The notes under the pieces were generated by a model. That model worked only from the letters and a program-made list of their open reading frames with translations, made no database searches and had not been told where the DNA came from. Below, in pieces: positions 18,118-26,904 of a stretch of 64,000 bases of DNA. The stretch is from positions 1-64,000 of the forward strand of contig CAYMFM010000012.1 in assembly GCA_964389685.1 (NCBI GenBank), written 5' to 3'. Source of the DNA: G020353115 sp964389685 (lineage in GTDB: Bacteria > Bacteroidota > Bacteroidia > Bacteroidales > VadinHA17). Within the stretch, counting starts at the first letter, position 1. The number at the start of each line of letters is the position of its first letter. A program made the translations under genes and the position numbers.

Positions 18118-19410
18118 ATGCAGAATACAACCGACAGGTCAACCATTGAATCCATCCTTGCCAGCCTGGATATTTCGGAGTTTGCCTATACCCTCCCACC
18201 GGAGCGGATAGCCAAATTCCCGCTTGAGAAGAGAGATGAATCAAATTTGCTTGTATACAATAAAGGAGAGATCCATAAGGATCGTTTCTCATCCCTCTGG
18301 AAATACACAAATTCAAAAACCCTTCTTGTATTCAACAACTCAAGAGTCATCCAGGCAAGGATTAAATTTTTCAAGGAGAGTGGTGCAAAAATTGAAGTTT
18401 TTTGCCTGGAGCCTGTTGAACCGGCAGATATCCAGCTGGCATTTCAAGAGAAAAAAAACGTCACATGGAGATGTCTGGTAGGTAACCAGAAGAAATGGAA
18501 AAATGTTCCGCTATCAAAAAAGGTGGTGTTTAAAACGAACGAGATTGTGCTTACCGCCACGCGCAGGGAGACAACATCGGCAGGTACCATCGTACAGTTT
18601 TCCTGGAATAATCCGGAACTGACATTCTCGGAAGTACTGGAAATTGCAGGAGAGATGCCGATACCACCTTATCTAAAAAGAGAACCGGAATCCATTGACC
18701 GGGCCAGGTACCAGACCATTTATTCCTTAAACGAGGGATCGGTAGCAGCACCAACAGCAGGCCTCCATTTTTCAAACGAGGTGATTCAACGGCTCAGAAA
18801 AAAAGGAGTTGATTCAGCTGAATTAACCCTCCATGTTGGCATAGGAACCTTCAGACCCATCCTGTCCGACTCACTGGTGCATCACGAGATGCATACAGAA
18901 CATTTCAGTATAACCATCAAATCGCTGAAAAAAATTTGTGATAATGTGTCCCGGATGATTGCTGTAGGAACGACTACTGTCAGGACACTGGAGAGCCTCT
19001 ATCTGTTAGGGATTAAAGTTTACCGGAACAACAATATCCCGGTTAACGAACTTCAGGTGAACCAGTGGGATGGGCTGCTGAATGAAACGGATATTTCCCC
19101 GGTTAAAGCGTTGAAATGCCTGGAGGATTATATGATGGCAAGAGGGATCAATACACTTCACTGCGCCACGCGGTTAATGATCGTTCCCGGATACCGCATC
19201 AGGATGACCGAAGCATTGATCACGAACTTTCATATGCCACGAAGTTCTCTCATTTTACTGGTTGCAGGGTATATCGGCGATGACTGGAGACGGGTTTATC
19301 AGTATGCACTGGACAATGATTTCCGGTTTTTAAGCTATGGAGATAGTTCCATGCTATTTCCAAGAGGCCGACTTGGGGGTGTATCCGGGGCAACTATTAA
19401 ACTGACCTGA
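18118..19410 (+). CDS. queA: S-adenosylmethionine:tRNA ribosyltransferase-isomerase (long QueA form)
   Basis: Transfers and isomerises the ribose of SAM onto preQ1 in tRNA to form epoxyqueuosine. Motifs: ISEFAYTLPPERIAKFP, LLVFNNSRVIQARI, AAPTAGLHF, ELTLHVGIGTFRP, AVGTTTVRTLES, and the C-terminal TNFHMPRSSLILLVAGY with FLSYGDSSMLF. At 430 aa it is clearly longer than E. coli QueA (356 aa). The extra residues are spread through the middle, and the segment around ARIKFFKESGAKIEVF differs from the usual GGK-containing form. It may be the Bacteroidetes QueA paralogue rather than the standard enzyme. I start at ATG 18118; an in-frame ATG at 18088 is possible. Frames further upstream overlap the divergent Smr gene. 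Confidence 0.85.
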   Translation: MQNTTDRSTIESILASLDISEFAYTLPPERIAKFPLEKRDESNLLVYNKGEIHKDRFSSLWKYTNSKTLLVFNNSRVIQARIKFFKESGAKIEVFCLEPVEPADIQLAFQEKKNVTWRCLVGNQKKWKNVPLSKKVVFKTNEIVLTATRRETTSAGTIVQFSWNNPELTFSEVLEIAGEMPIPPYLKREPESIDRARYQTIYSLNEGSVAAPTAGLHFSNEVIQRLRKKGVDSAELTLHVGIGTFRPILSDSLVHHEMHTEHFSITIKSLKKICDNVSRMIAVGTTTVRTLESLYLLGIKVYRNNNIPVNELQVNQWDGLLNETDISPVKALKCLEDYMMARGINTLHCATRLMIVPGYRIRMTEALITNFHMPRSSLILLVAGYIGDDWRRVYQYALDNDFRFLSYGDSSMLFPRGRLGGVSGATIKLT

Positions 19411-19451
19411 GAAGAGGATTGATTTAAGGCAGTTAGATGACTATTCGCAAG

Positions 19452-20510
19452 TCACCTATGGAAAGGGGTAAATTTCAAAACTCTTTTCAGTACTTCAACA
19501 AACCGTTTAATGTCCTCTTCGGTTGTATCGAACGATGTCATCCACCGCACCTCTGATGTTGTTTCATCCCATACATAAAAGAAAAACTCCTTTTGAAGGA
19601 TTGGAATCACCTCTTTGGGGATGGTTGCAAAGACCCCATTGGCTTGCACTTTTTGGGTTACGGTAATTTCCGGGAATTTTGCCACTTCATCGGCAAGGAT
19701 CCTGGCCATTTTATTGGCATGTTCTGCATTTTTTTTCCAGAGGTCATTGGACAAGTATGCTTCAAACTGGGCAGCAATAAACCTCATTTTTGAAGCCAGC
19801 TGCATGCCCTGTTTCCTGATGTATTTAAAATCTTCTGATAGTGCCTGATCGAAAAAGATAACCGCTTCGCCATACATCATACCATTTTTTGTGCCACCAA
19901 AAGAGAGCACATCAACACCTACATCAGCCGTCATTTCCCTGAATCCTGATCCAAGAGTAACTGCCGCATTTGCTATCCTGGCGCCATCCATGTGAAGGAG
20001 CATCTGGTGCTTATGGGTAAAATCTGCGATCTCTGAAATCTCTTCTGCAGTGTATACCGCACCCATTTCGGTTGCCTGTGTGATGGAAACCACTTTTGGT
20101 TGTGAATGGTGTTCGAATCCAAACCCATGCATGTGATAGTTGATCCCTTCCAGGGTAAGTTTACCATCCGGTGTTGGCACCGAAAGTAATTTGCATCCGC
20201 AGTAGTTTTCAGGTGCACCGCATTCATCCTGTTGGATATGGGAGCATTCAGCGCATATCACTGAATTGTAAGATCGGGTGGCAGCAGTCAGTCCCAATAC
20301 ATTGGCTGCTGTACCGATAAAGACAAAGTAGACATCAACCCCGTCTCCGAAAATCCCTTTAATGGTCCTGATCGCCCGATCGGTATACACATCATCGCCA
20401 TACCCTGTAACATGGCCAGAGTTAACCGACTCGATGGCTTTCAGAATATCGGGATGAACCCCGGCATTGTTGTCACTGGCAAATCCTCTGGTATTTTTCA
20501 TGGTTGTCAT
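19452..20510 (-). CDS. ltaE: low-specificity L-threonine aldolase
   Basis: PLP enzyme of fold type I that cleaves threonine or allo-threonine to glycine and acetaldehyde in the cytoplasm. It has 352 aa, normal for the family. Motifs: FASDNNAGVHP near the N-terminus, GTAANVLGL, HIQQDECGAPE, LHMDGARIANA and SFGGTKNG, where K208 is the probable PLP-binding lysine. A cluster of extra cysteines (C98, C104, C106) follows the substrate-binding His region. It is convergent with queA (41 nt apart) with no clear terminator between them. The start could also be the second Met (MKNTRGFAS, residue 4). Confidence 0.92.
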   Translation of the reverse strand: MTTMKNTRGFASDNNAGVHPDILKAIESVNSGHVTGYGDDVYTDRAIRTIKGIFGDGVDVYFVFIGTAANVLGLTAATRSYNSVICAECSHIQQDECGAPENYCGCKLLSVPTPDGKLTLEGINYHMHGFGFEHHSQPKVVSITQATEMGAVYTAEEISEIADFTHKHQMLLHMDGARIANAAVTLGSGFREMTADVGVDVLSFGGTKNGMMYGEAVIFFDQALSEDFKYIRKQGMQLASKMRFIAAQFEAYLSNDLWKKNAEHANKMARILADEVAKFPEITVTQKVQANGVFATIPKEVIPILQKEFFFYVWDETTSEVRWMTSFDTTEEDIKRFVEVLKRVLKFTPFHR

Positions 20511-20549
20511 GCTAATTTACATCGATAAATCAAATGGTATGGACTCCGA

Positions 20550-22160
20550 TTAAAACAATTCGTCGTATTTAGTCCAGAGGAAATCACCCAGTTCCACGGC
20601 TTTTCTAACCACCTTCTCTCCCCAGCTAATGGAATAATTGGTCAGGTATTCAATCGTTGCAGCCGGTTTCTTGGGGTTATATAATGCAAGTGCTTTTTCC
20701 TCGGTGCTTTTTTGAGCGTCAAACAGCTCTTTTTGCCAGACATTCCACACTGTATCCACATCGTGTCTCATATCGCCCCATCGTTGTGCTGCAAGGGTTC
20801 CCAGACGGTTAAAAGCCCACCAGGCAGATTCGGTCGTATACCCGTTTGTCCTTCCATGTGTTTTATAGGGAGCTGCCATGTCGGTAACAGAACAATAAAC
20901 CGGCACATAAATGGAAGTAGCCACGTTATCCTGAGCCAACCAGACCACTCCTCCTATTTCATCAGGCAACCAGTTACGGCATTGGATAATGGTTGCATAC
21001 ATGGTATACCATCGTGCAATGGTTCGTTCTCCTCTCCAGCCCCATCCGCCATTGATGCGAAAAAGTAAGTTCATGTCATAGGGCATATGCGGGTTTGCGA
21101 GGGGAGAAATGACTGCTTTCCCATCCTCATCAGCCACGGTAAGGTCCTTGATCATATTAAACGGTGTGTTTTCGTAGTAATCTTTAAATACAGAAACCAT
21201 GTCTTCCAGCGTAACGGGACGATCCGGCTTAACCGAAAAAGGATAGTTCTCCGCCCAGGGATCGAGGTTCAGGGATGGGGCAAGCAGGTCGAATACCCTC
21301 CATTCCCTTCTCCTGGATGCAAGTGAAGTCCGGCTATCCGGAGCATAGGCATAGCAAAACCGGAAGAGTCCATCTTCCTCATCCCACCAGCCGTTGGCTT
21401 TTGCCACCTCATATACATTAGAAGATGCCATGAAATGATCCGGATCAGACAAATCAATTTCTTTAATTGTGCTTGCATTGGCAGTCACTGCTATATGTTC
21501 ATCCGGCACACGCTGTGCTACCCAGACAGCACCAACCTTGCCTTTTCCCGGACCTAAAATTTCAAAATGCCAAACCTCTTCCGGGTCGGCAATTGTTAAC
21601 ACTTCACCTGCATCATTATAACCATATTTTTTTGTCAGTTCATCGGCCATTTTTATCGCTTCACGTGCAGTAGTGCACCGCTCAACCATTAGCTGGCAGA
21701 GCCTCGTGCAATCGATCAATCCCTCATCGGAGTGCAGTTCTTCCCTTCCCCCGAAGGTCGATTCACCAATCCCAAGCTGATGTTCGTTCATGCATGGATA
21801 GGCTGTATTCACGTATGCATAGGTATGAAATACCTGTGGTATTTCACCAACAGGTTCATGACGATAGGCAGGCATTGCTTTCGTGTCATCCGCCACTCGC
21901 TTGTACAGGGTGGTAAAACTCCCTTTTTTATGGTCTTTAGCCGGCATGATATCGATCCATGACCGGGTGCGGTGAGAATCGTCTGTATGAGAAGTCATAA
22001 CCGATCCGTCAGCAGAGGCTTTCTTCCCGACAGTAATGCTCGTGCATCCATCGGGAAACCCATCAATCCAATCGGATTTATCCTGTGCAGGCGTGTTAAA
22101 AGAGAATAAAGTTCCTGTAAATAAAGAAATAACTACAAATAGAAGACCTTGTTTTTTCAT
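20550..22160 (-). CDS. exported peptidase family C69 dipeptidase
   Basis: N-terminal-nucleophile dipeptidase related to PepD. It has 536 aa. A signal peptide (LLFVVISLFTGTLFSFNTPAQ) is followed by a short pro-segment and then CTSITVGKKASADGS. C39 should become the catalytic N-terminal Cys after processing. SHTDDSHRTR and the central GESTFGGR motif are family hallmarks. The signal peptide places it in the periplasm or outside, unlike cytoplasmic Lactobacillus PepD, and suggests use of external peptides. It has its own -7 element upstream (22208-22201) and lies 39 nt upstream of ltaE on the same strand. Confidence 0.9.
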   Translation of the reverse strand: MKKQGLLFVVISLFTGTLFSFNTPAQDKSDWIDGFPDGCTSITVGKKASADGSVMTSHTDDSHRTRSWIDIMPAKDHKKGSFTTLYKRVADDTKAMPAYRHEPVGEIPQVFHTYAYVNTAYPCMNEHQLGIGESTFGGREELHSDEGLIDCTRLCQLMVERCTTAREAIKMADELTKKYGYNDAGEVLTIADPEEVWHFEILGPGKGKVGAVWVAQRVPDEHIAVTANASTIKEIDLSDPDHFMASSNVYEVAKANGWWDEEDGLFRFCYAYAPDSRTSLASRRREWRVFDLLAPSLNLDPWAENYPFSVKPDRPVTLEDMVSVFKDYYENTPFNMIKDLTVADEDGKAVISPLANPHMPYDMNLLFRINGGWGWRGERTIARWYTMYATIIQCRNWLPDEIGGVVWLAQDNVATSIYVPVYCSVTDMAAPYKTHGRTNGYTTESAWWAFNRLGTLAAQRWGDMRHDVDTVWNVWQKELFDAQKSTEEKALALYNPKKPAATIEYLTNYSISWGEKVVRKAVELGDFLWTKYDELF

Positions 22161-22200
22161 ATTTCCTATAAATTTCGTATTTTGGTATCTGGATAAGGTC

Positions 22201-22208
22201 CAAAAATA
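22201..22208 (-). promoter_or_regulatory. putative C69 dipeptidase -7 element (TATTTTTG)
   Basis: Exact TAnnTTTG on the minus strand, about 40 nt upstream of the ATG at 22160. A TTTG lies 11 nt further upstream (22223-22220), the same short spacing seen upstream of relA. Confidence 0.5.
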
Positions 22209-22348
22209 TAAAATTTCAACAAATAAGGATTCACTAATTAAATATAAGATGTTCCCTTACTGATAAACCCCCATAAGGGACAACCATTCTACCGCTTCGT
22301 TTAGAGGAATACTTTTCCAGGATTTTTTGATCGTTAAAAGAATTCGAT

Positions 22349-22801
22349 ATGGATAAACTGTTGTTTAAGAAAAAGTTAGTAGAAACATGCATGAAAGAGC
22401 AGGATCAGGTTGTTGAGCATGCGAAACAGCGAATGGATGAGGCTCAGGAAAGTGCCAATGAATACGGTCAGCCACAGGACCGGTATGATTCCTATCGCAC
22501 TCAGATGCTGGGCAAACGGGATATGTTCGCAAAACAATACTGCAAAGCAGTGGAAGAACGGAATGTCCTTGACCGGATCGACCTGGATGAGGAGAATGAA
22601 CAGGTTTCTTTTGGTTCCGTAGTGATTACCAACGATCAAAAATTATTCATCTCTATTAGCCTGGGTAAAATCATTGTGGATGGTGAAGAATATTTTGCCA
22701 TCTCTCCCCTTGTCCCTCTTTTTAAGTCATTGGAAGGACTGAAAAAGGGCGACTCTTTTGAATTTAACGGAAAACAACGAAAAATCAAAGACCATTTTTA
22801 G
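22349..22801 (+). CDS. small Gre-factor-like protein
   Basis: A 150-aa cytoplasmic protein. Residues 1-75 are strongly helical and charged (KLVETCMKEQDQVVEHAKQR) and could form a coiled-coil hairpin. Residues 80-150 are beta-rich (VSFGSVVITNDQKLFISISL, PLVPLFKSLEGLKKGDSFEF), like the C-terminal domain of GreA/GreB elongation factors that docks on RNA polymerase. The order matches Gre factors, but the acidic tip residues cannot be placed with certainty, so it may be a regulator that binds in the polymerase secondary channel without promoting cleavage. It stands alone and is convergent with the MFS gene. Confidence 0.7.
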   Translation: MDKLLFKKKLVETCMKEQDQVVEHAKQRMDEAQESANEYGQPQDRYDSYRTQMLGKRDMFAKQYCKAVEERNVLDRIDLDEENEQVSFGSVVITNDQKLFISISLGKIIVDGEEYFAISPLVPLFKSLEGLKKGDSFEFNGKQRKIKDHF

Positions 22802-22847
22802 CTGAAACAACGTTCAACATCTGCCAAAGGCATGCCTTCGGCATAAC

Positions 22848-24161
22848 TTATAACTTGTGCTCCCCCTCTGGATTCGGGTACCTCTTCAGAGAAACCATCA
22901 TCACAAGGATTGCTGCAGCGAGTGCAATGATTGCTATGGTGAACGTTCCTGTAAAATCGATCAATTCGTAAAAGAAAATGCCAAGCAGGGGTGCAAAGAT
23001 TGCCCTGACACCCGTTAAAGAAAGATGTACCGACTGGTAATCTGCCGCTTCTTCCCTGCTGCAGAAATAGGCAGATCCAATATACCATAATAATGCCATT
23101 GCTGCTGCAAAAATCCCATTAAACAGGACAGCAATAAGCAAAACAGGGTAAATACTGATCCCCGCTAACTGGACATTATAGGGCCGGTATTCAGTCAATC
23201 CCATGAAAAAGAAAAAAAGGAGAAAAGAAGAAAAAGTGAATATGGCAAATTTCCTGGGATCTTTTTTTCCCAACATCCTGCCCAAAAGAGGCAATATTAG
23301 AATCGCAATGATGTTGTACACGTTTTTATAAAACCCTACACCCGAATAGTTCAGGTGAAGTGCCTTTTCATAAAAAATGGTAATGACAGCAACTGTACTC
23401 ATGAATGCAAATCCATACAACATAAACCCAATTTCAAAATGAAGGTATGGCCTGTTGAATCGAAGAATATTGACCATTCGCATCGAAGATTGCCTCACTG
23501 CTCTGAAAAATGGCTCTCTTACCTCTTTGAAATCTTTTTCTTCATAATCAATGTTCGACAGCAGAAACAGGGCAAAAATGGATAGTATGGCAAGGCCCGG
23601 GTAGACATAGATGAACGCGAATTTATCAGCATCCAGCAGGATCCCAAAAAAAAAGGTGGAAACCAGCATAAGGGCCTTGTTCACAGAAGTGGCATATCCG
23701 TATAATTCTCCAAAGTTTGGATGTTCATAGTTCGTTTTGAGAAGAAGGTTTATGGTGGGGTAAATGACCAGGTTTGCAACATAATAGATCAAAAAGATTG
23801 CAAGAAACAGCGTATGATACAAGTTGGTTGCCGTAAGCTCATGAATGTCGGTTGGAAAAATCAACAGCAAAAAAAGGGGTGCCCGTGTAATCAATCCGAT
23901 AATTCGCAGCAGGTACCTTTTGTTCCTGATCCTGCGGATGAATTCATTGAACAGGAGCAATAATACCATCGCAACTACACTAAACTGGAAGAGAAAACCA
24001 ATCTGATAGTTGGATCCGTGGAGACTCTTTAAAAAAACAAATTCATTCAATACCAGTATTCCCAGTATGAAGCCCTCAATGATGGAGTATGCAAGGTGAA
24101 TCCTGAATGTTTTCTTTTCCCTGTGGCTTAATGGCAGATGATTAATTCGTATACGGAGCAT
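22848..24161 (-). CDS. MFS-type membrane transporter
   Basis: A 437-aa integral membrane protein with hydrophobic helices along its whole length, in the size range of 12-helix major facilitator permeases. An internal basic loop after the middle (around SMRMVNILRFNRPYLH) would join the two halves. A FLILPLLGRMLGKKDPRKFA-like stretch resembles the cytoplasmic loop 8-9 signature of MFS proteins. The substrate cannot be inferred. It lies 63 nt downstream of the PLP-enzyme gene on the same strand and may be co-transcribed. Confidence 0.75.
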   Translation of the reverse strand: MLRIRINHLPLSHREKKTFRIHLAYSIIEGFILGILVLNEFVFLKSLHGSNYQIGFLFQFSVVAMVLLLLFNEFIRRIRNKRYLLRIIGLITRAPLFLLLIFPTDIHELTATNLYHTLFLAIFLIYYVANLVIYPTINLLLKTNYEHPNFGELYGYATSVNKALMLVSTFFFGILLDADKFAFIYVYPGLAILSIFALFLLSNIDYEEKDFKEVREPFFRAVRQSSMRMVNILRFNRPYLHFEIGFMLYGFAFMSTVAVITIFYEKALHLNYSGVGFYKNVYNIIAILILPLLGRMLGKKDPRKFAIFTFSSFLLFFFFMGLTEYRPYNVQLAGISIYPVLLIAVLFNGIFAAAMALLWYIGSAYFCSREEAADYQSVHLSLTGVRAIFAPLLGIFFYELIDFTGTFTIAIIALAAAILVMMVSLKRYPNPEGEHKL

Positions 24162-24224
24162 GTCAGCAATGTGAGCAGATGATTATCAGATGAATGTGTA
24201 CATGGAGGAAAACCCGTTACATCA

Positions 24225-25415
24225 TCATGTTATAAGATTATTCAGAGCGTTAACGACAGTCGTTTCCAGCTCATCAAACTCTTCGATACCAACTGATAAT
24301 CGGATCATGCCGGGCAGTGGATATTTTTCTCCCCAGACTGCTTCAACCGGTAGGAGGATCGTTTCAGCATCCCCTAATGTTGGAATCAGCCGGATCTTAT
24401 CCGAAACGAGCTCAATAAACCGGTCCCTGTTTGCCTCCTTTTCTGAGTTTGTTGATCCGGCAAGGTCAAAAGTGATCATTCCACCATAGCCTTTACCCCG
24501 GAAAAGCTTTTTTGCCAGTAAATGGGAAGGATGACTTGTTAACCCGGGGTATAAAACAGATTCTACTGCCGGGTGATTGTTAAGGAGATTCGCCAGTTTT
24601 GCAGCATTTTCACAATGCCTGGTGAAGCGAATTTCAAATGATTTCAACATATCATTCAACCGGTATGCATCATCCGGTGAAAGCATATGACCCACCAGTT
24701 TCCGGTATTCAATCGCCATTTTCTCCAGTTGTGGTTCATTCCCGCAAAGGACCCCGGCAGTTAGATTACCATGGCCGGCAAGGTATTTGGTTGCACTGTG
24801 GATTACCAGATCTGCTCCATGGCTGAGCGGATTCCAGAGCGAGGGAGTGGCAAATGTATTGTCAACAATCACTGCAGCGCCAACTTTTTTTGCGAGATTA
24901 ATAATCGTAATGGCATCAGCAACGATAAGCATAGGATTTGAGATCACCTCAAAATAAACCAGCTCTGGCCGGAGCCGGTTCAACTGATCCTCCAGAAGGT
25001 CTGCATTATATCTTCCCTCTGTTGCAAAAAACCGGTGAATATCCAACCCACGCTTTTCGATCAGAACCTTGTCAATGAATGCATTTGTTCCCCCATAGAT
25101 CTCACTGAAGAATAACCATTTCCCCCTATTGATTCCTCGCTGAAATAGAGACAATGCCACATCGATTGCAGCCATACCAGACTGTGTAAGAATTGCCCAT
25201 GAGCATGCTTCCAATGCCATGACAGTTTCCTCAGCAGCAACAACTGTTGGATTCCTGTATCTTGAATAGATGTAGTGGTCCGGTGATCTCGGGTGCTCCA
25301 ACTCATCCTGGAATGCTTTTTTGGTAAGGCCCGCATCTTCAAGATAAAAACCGGCATCCCGGTAAACGGGGACACGTGTGGTATTTACAGTCCCTCTCTT
25401 TTTTTTATTTGCCAT
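24225..25415 (-). CDS. trans-sulfuration-type PLP enzyme (cystathionine/methionine gamma-lyase or synthase family)
   Basis: A 396-aa Cys/Met-metabolism PLP enzyme. The motifs YSRYRNPTVVAAEE, TQSGMAAIDVAL, VIVDNTFATPSLWNPLSHGA and VIHSATKYLAGHGN identify the family; K210 is the probable PLP lysine. It may act as cystathionine gamma-synthase/lyase or methionine gamma-lyase. The substrate-discriminating residues cannot be called from motifs alone. The N-terminus is unusual (lysine-rich MANKKKRGTVNTTRVPVYRD). Upstream lies the molybdoenzyme operon and downstream an MFS permease. No sulfur-assimilation genes are adjacent. Confidence 0.85.
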   Translation of the reverse strand: MANKKKRGTVNTTRVPVYRDAGFYLEDAGLTKKAFQDELEHPRSPDHYIYSRYRNPTVVAAEETVMALEACSWAILTQSGMAAIDVALSLFQRGINRGKWLFFSEIYGGTNAFIDKVLIEKRGLDIHRFFATEGRYNADLLEDQLNRLRPELVYFEVISNPMLIVADAITIINLAKKVGAAVIVDNTFATPSLWNPLSHGADLVIHSATKYLAGHGNLTAGVLCGNEPQLEKMAIEYRKLVGHMLSPDDAYRLNDMLKSFEIRFTRHCENAAKLANLLNNHPAVESVLYPGLTSHPSHLLAKKLFRGKGYGGMITFDLAGSTNSEKEANRDRFIELVSDKIRLIPTLGDAETILLPVEAVWGEKYPLPGMIRLSVGIEEFDELETTVVNALNNLIT

Positions 25416-25447
25416 GATTCTTTTTAATTGTTAAACGATTTGTTTCT

Positions 25448-26803
25448 CTAACCGGCACGTTGCAAATTTTTCATTAACCAGCGGCGGAGCTCTTTCTCCG
25501 GTGTAACGTAATCCAGCTCCAGGTAGAATTCCATCCGGTCAATGATTTCGCCAAAACTGACTGAGAAAAGAATGAATAACCAACCGGTTTGTGGAATCAA
25601 CAGGAATAAAAACAGGGGCGATACTAGTCCAGTGAGGATTCGCAACAGGCTGATAATCCAACGAGGATCTTTTTTCATTCGTTTATACTCAACTTTCCTG
25701 CAGATATACAACAATAACTTTAATGCAAGAACAAAAATAAAGGGAAAAAATGATTCCAGAAATATAGAGATAAACAACATTGCTGTCAACAATGTTTGTG
25801 AGGAGTGCCACTGTCTTTTATCCATCCGTGTCTGTAAATGATAAACCCTGTCGATCGAAAATGTGGTTAAAAATCCCAGGAAAAGGGTCAACAGGATCAT
25901 CCAGAATGAGGTTAATCCAGTGATAAGGGTGAAAGAGGAGACTCCCAGGAAAAGCAGGAAAAAAAGGATTTCCCGGCTTAGCCACGAATTCCTGAGATTC
26001 AGAATGGCACGGTAAAATCGCCTCTTTTTCCCAAGGTGAAACAGGCTAACCAACAGCGCAAAGAATCCGGATAGAAGAAACAGTTCCTTCCAATAGGGAT
26101 GGTGTGATGTGGTAGCTCCTGCAAATATCCCGATAATCAGTGGAACTAAAAAGGTAAACAGTACAAGTGGCCACTCAGTGGCAAGTGAAACACGGGACTT
26201 GGGCTCTGGCAGCTCATTCCTGTAGTTGATTGCTTTTTCGGGTGACTTTGTTCCCCCTGCCATTTCGGGTATTCGCTCCTTTTTGCTCGATGAAACAAAT
26301 TTGATCCTCGGTCCGGTGCCATAATCTGAAAAACCTTTCACCGGATCAAAAGGTATGGATGGATCAAATTCGCTGAACTCCAGTGCTCCTGTCGGACAGC
26401 ATTTGGCGCAGGCAGGAATATCCCCCGCTTGCAAGGGATCAATGCAGAGAGTACATTTCTCGATAATCTTTTCAAACGGATTATATTCCGGTGCGTCAAA
26501 CGGACATGCCCAGGTGCAATATTTACAGCCAATGCACTTATCCTGGTTAACCAGTACAGCGTTTGTCACAGGATCCCTGTAAAAGGCATTTGCCGGACAA
26601 TGGGTCATACAGGGAGCATCTTCACAGTGATGGCATGCAATGGAGTGAAAAAAAACCGGTATTGCCGGAATGCCAGCTTCATTATATTGATATACCGACC
26701 TCCAGTTGTTACCGGAACCCACATTGTTTTGGTTCGAACAGGCAACAATGCACGCGTGACATCCTACACAACGGTCTGTATTGAAGATGAATCCTTTGTC
26801 CAT
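25448..26803 (-). CDS. fused iron-sulfur (DmsB-like) and membrane-anchor (DmsC-like) subunit
   Basis: A 451-aa two-part protein. Residues 1-150 carry four [4Fe-4S]-type cysteine groups: C12/C15/C18/C22, C57/C60/C65/C69, C90/C93/C96/C100 and C117/C120 with C132/C136. These match the electron-transfer subunit of DMSO-reductase-type enzymes. From about residue 200 the chain is a series of hydrophobic helices like the DmsC quinol-oxidising anchor. Fusing the two into one chain is seen in some lineages. I start at ATG 26803 because MDKGFIFNTDRCVGC matches family N-termini; the longer frame from 26884 begins inside a hairpin repeat. It is co-directional with the catalytic subunit upstream. Confidence 0.88.
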   Translation of the reverse strand: MDKGFIFNTDRCVGCHACIVACSNQNNVGSGNNWRSVYQYNEAGIPAIPVFFHSIACHHCEDAPCMTHCPANAFYRDPVTNAVLVNQDKCIGCKYCTWACPFDAPEYNPFEKIIEKCTLCIDPLQAGDIPACAKCCPTGALEFSEFDPSIPFDPVKGFSDYGTGPRIKFVSSSKKERIPEMAGGTKSPEKAINYRNELPEPKSRVSLATEWPLVLFTFLVPLIIGIFAGATTSHHPYWKELFLLSGFFALLVSLFHLGKKRRFYRAILNLRNSWLSREILFFLLFLGVSSFTLITGLTSFWMILLTLFLGFLTTFSIDRVYHLQTRMDKRQWHSSQTLLTAMLFISIFLESFFPFIFVLALKLLLYICRKVEYKRMKKDPRWIISLLRILTGLVSPLFLFLLIPQTGWLFILFSVSFGEIIDRMEFYLELDYVTPEKELRRWLMKNLQRAG

Positions 26804-26882
26804 ATTATTCTCGCAATAGATCCTGAAACAAATTCTCCGACGGAGTCCTATGGACAGGATGACGGTACATAAGACACTCGTC

Positions 26883-26903
26883 ATGCTGAATTTATTTCAG
26901 CAT
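26883..26903. repeat. 8-bp-stem hairpin repeat between the molybdoenzyme genes
   Basis: ATGCTGAA-TTTAT-TTCAGCAT is a perfect 8-bp hairpin in a TCATGCTGAATTTATTTCAG context that resembles a dispersed Bacteroidetes repeat I know. It sits just past the catalytic-subunit stop codon (26905) and about 80 nt before the Fe-S subunit start. It could protect or partly terminate the upstream message. Confidence 0.65.
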
Positions 26904-26904
26904 C

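Noticed and set aside
20108..20122. tRNA-like TpsiC box (GTGTTCGAATCC)
   Set aside because: It lies inside the threonine aldolase gene on the non-coding strand, with no acceptor stem or anticodon arm around it.
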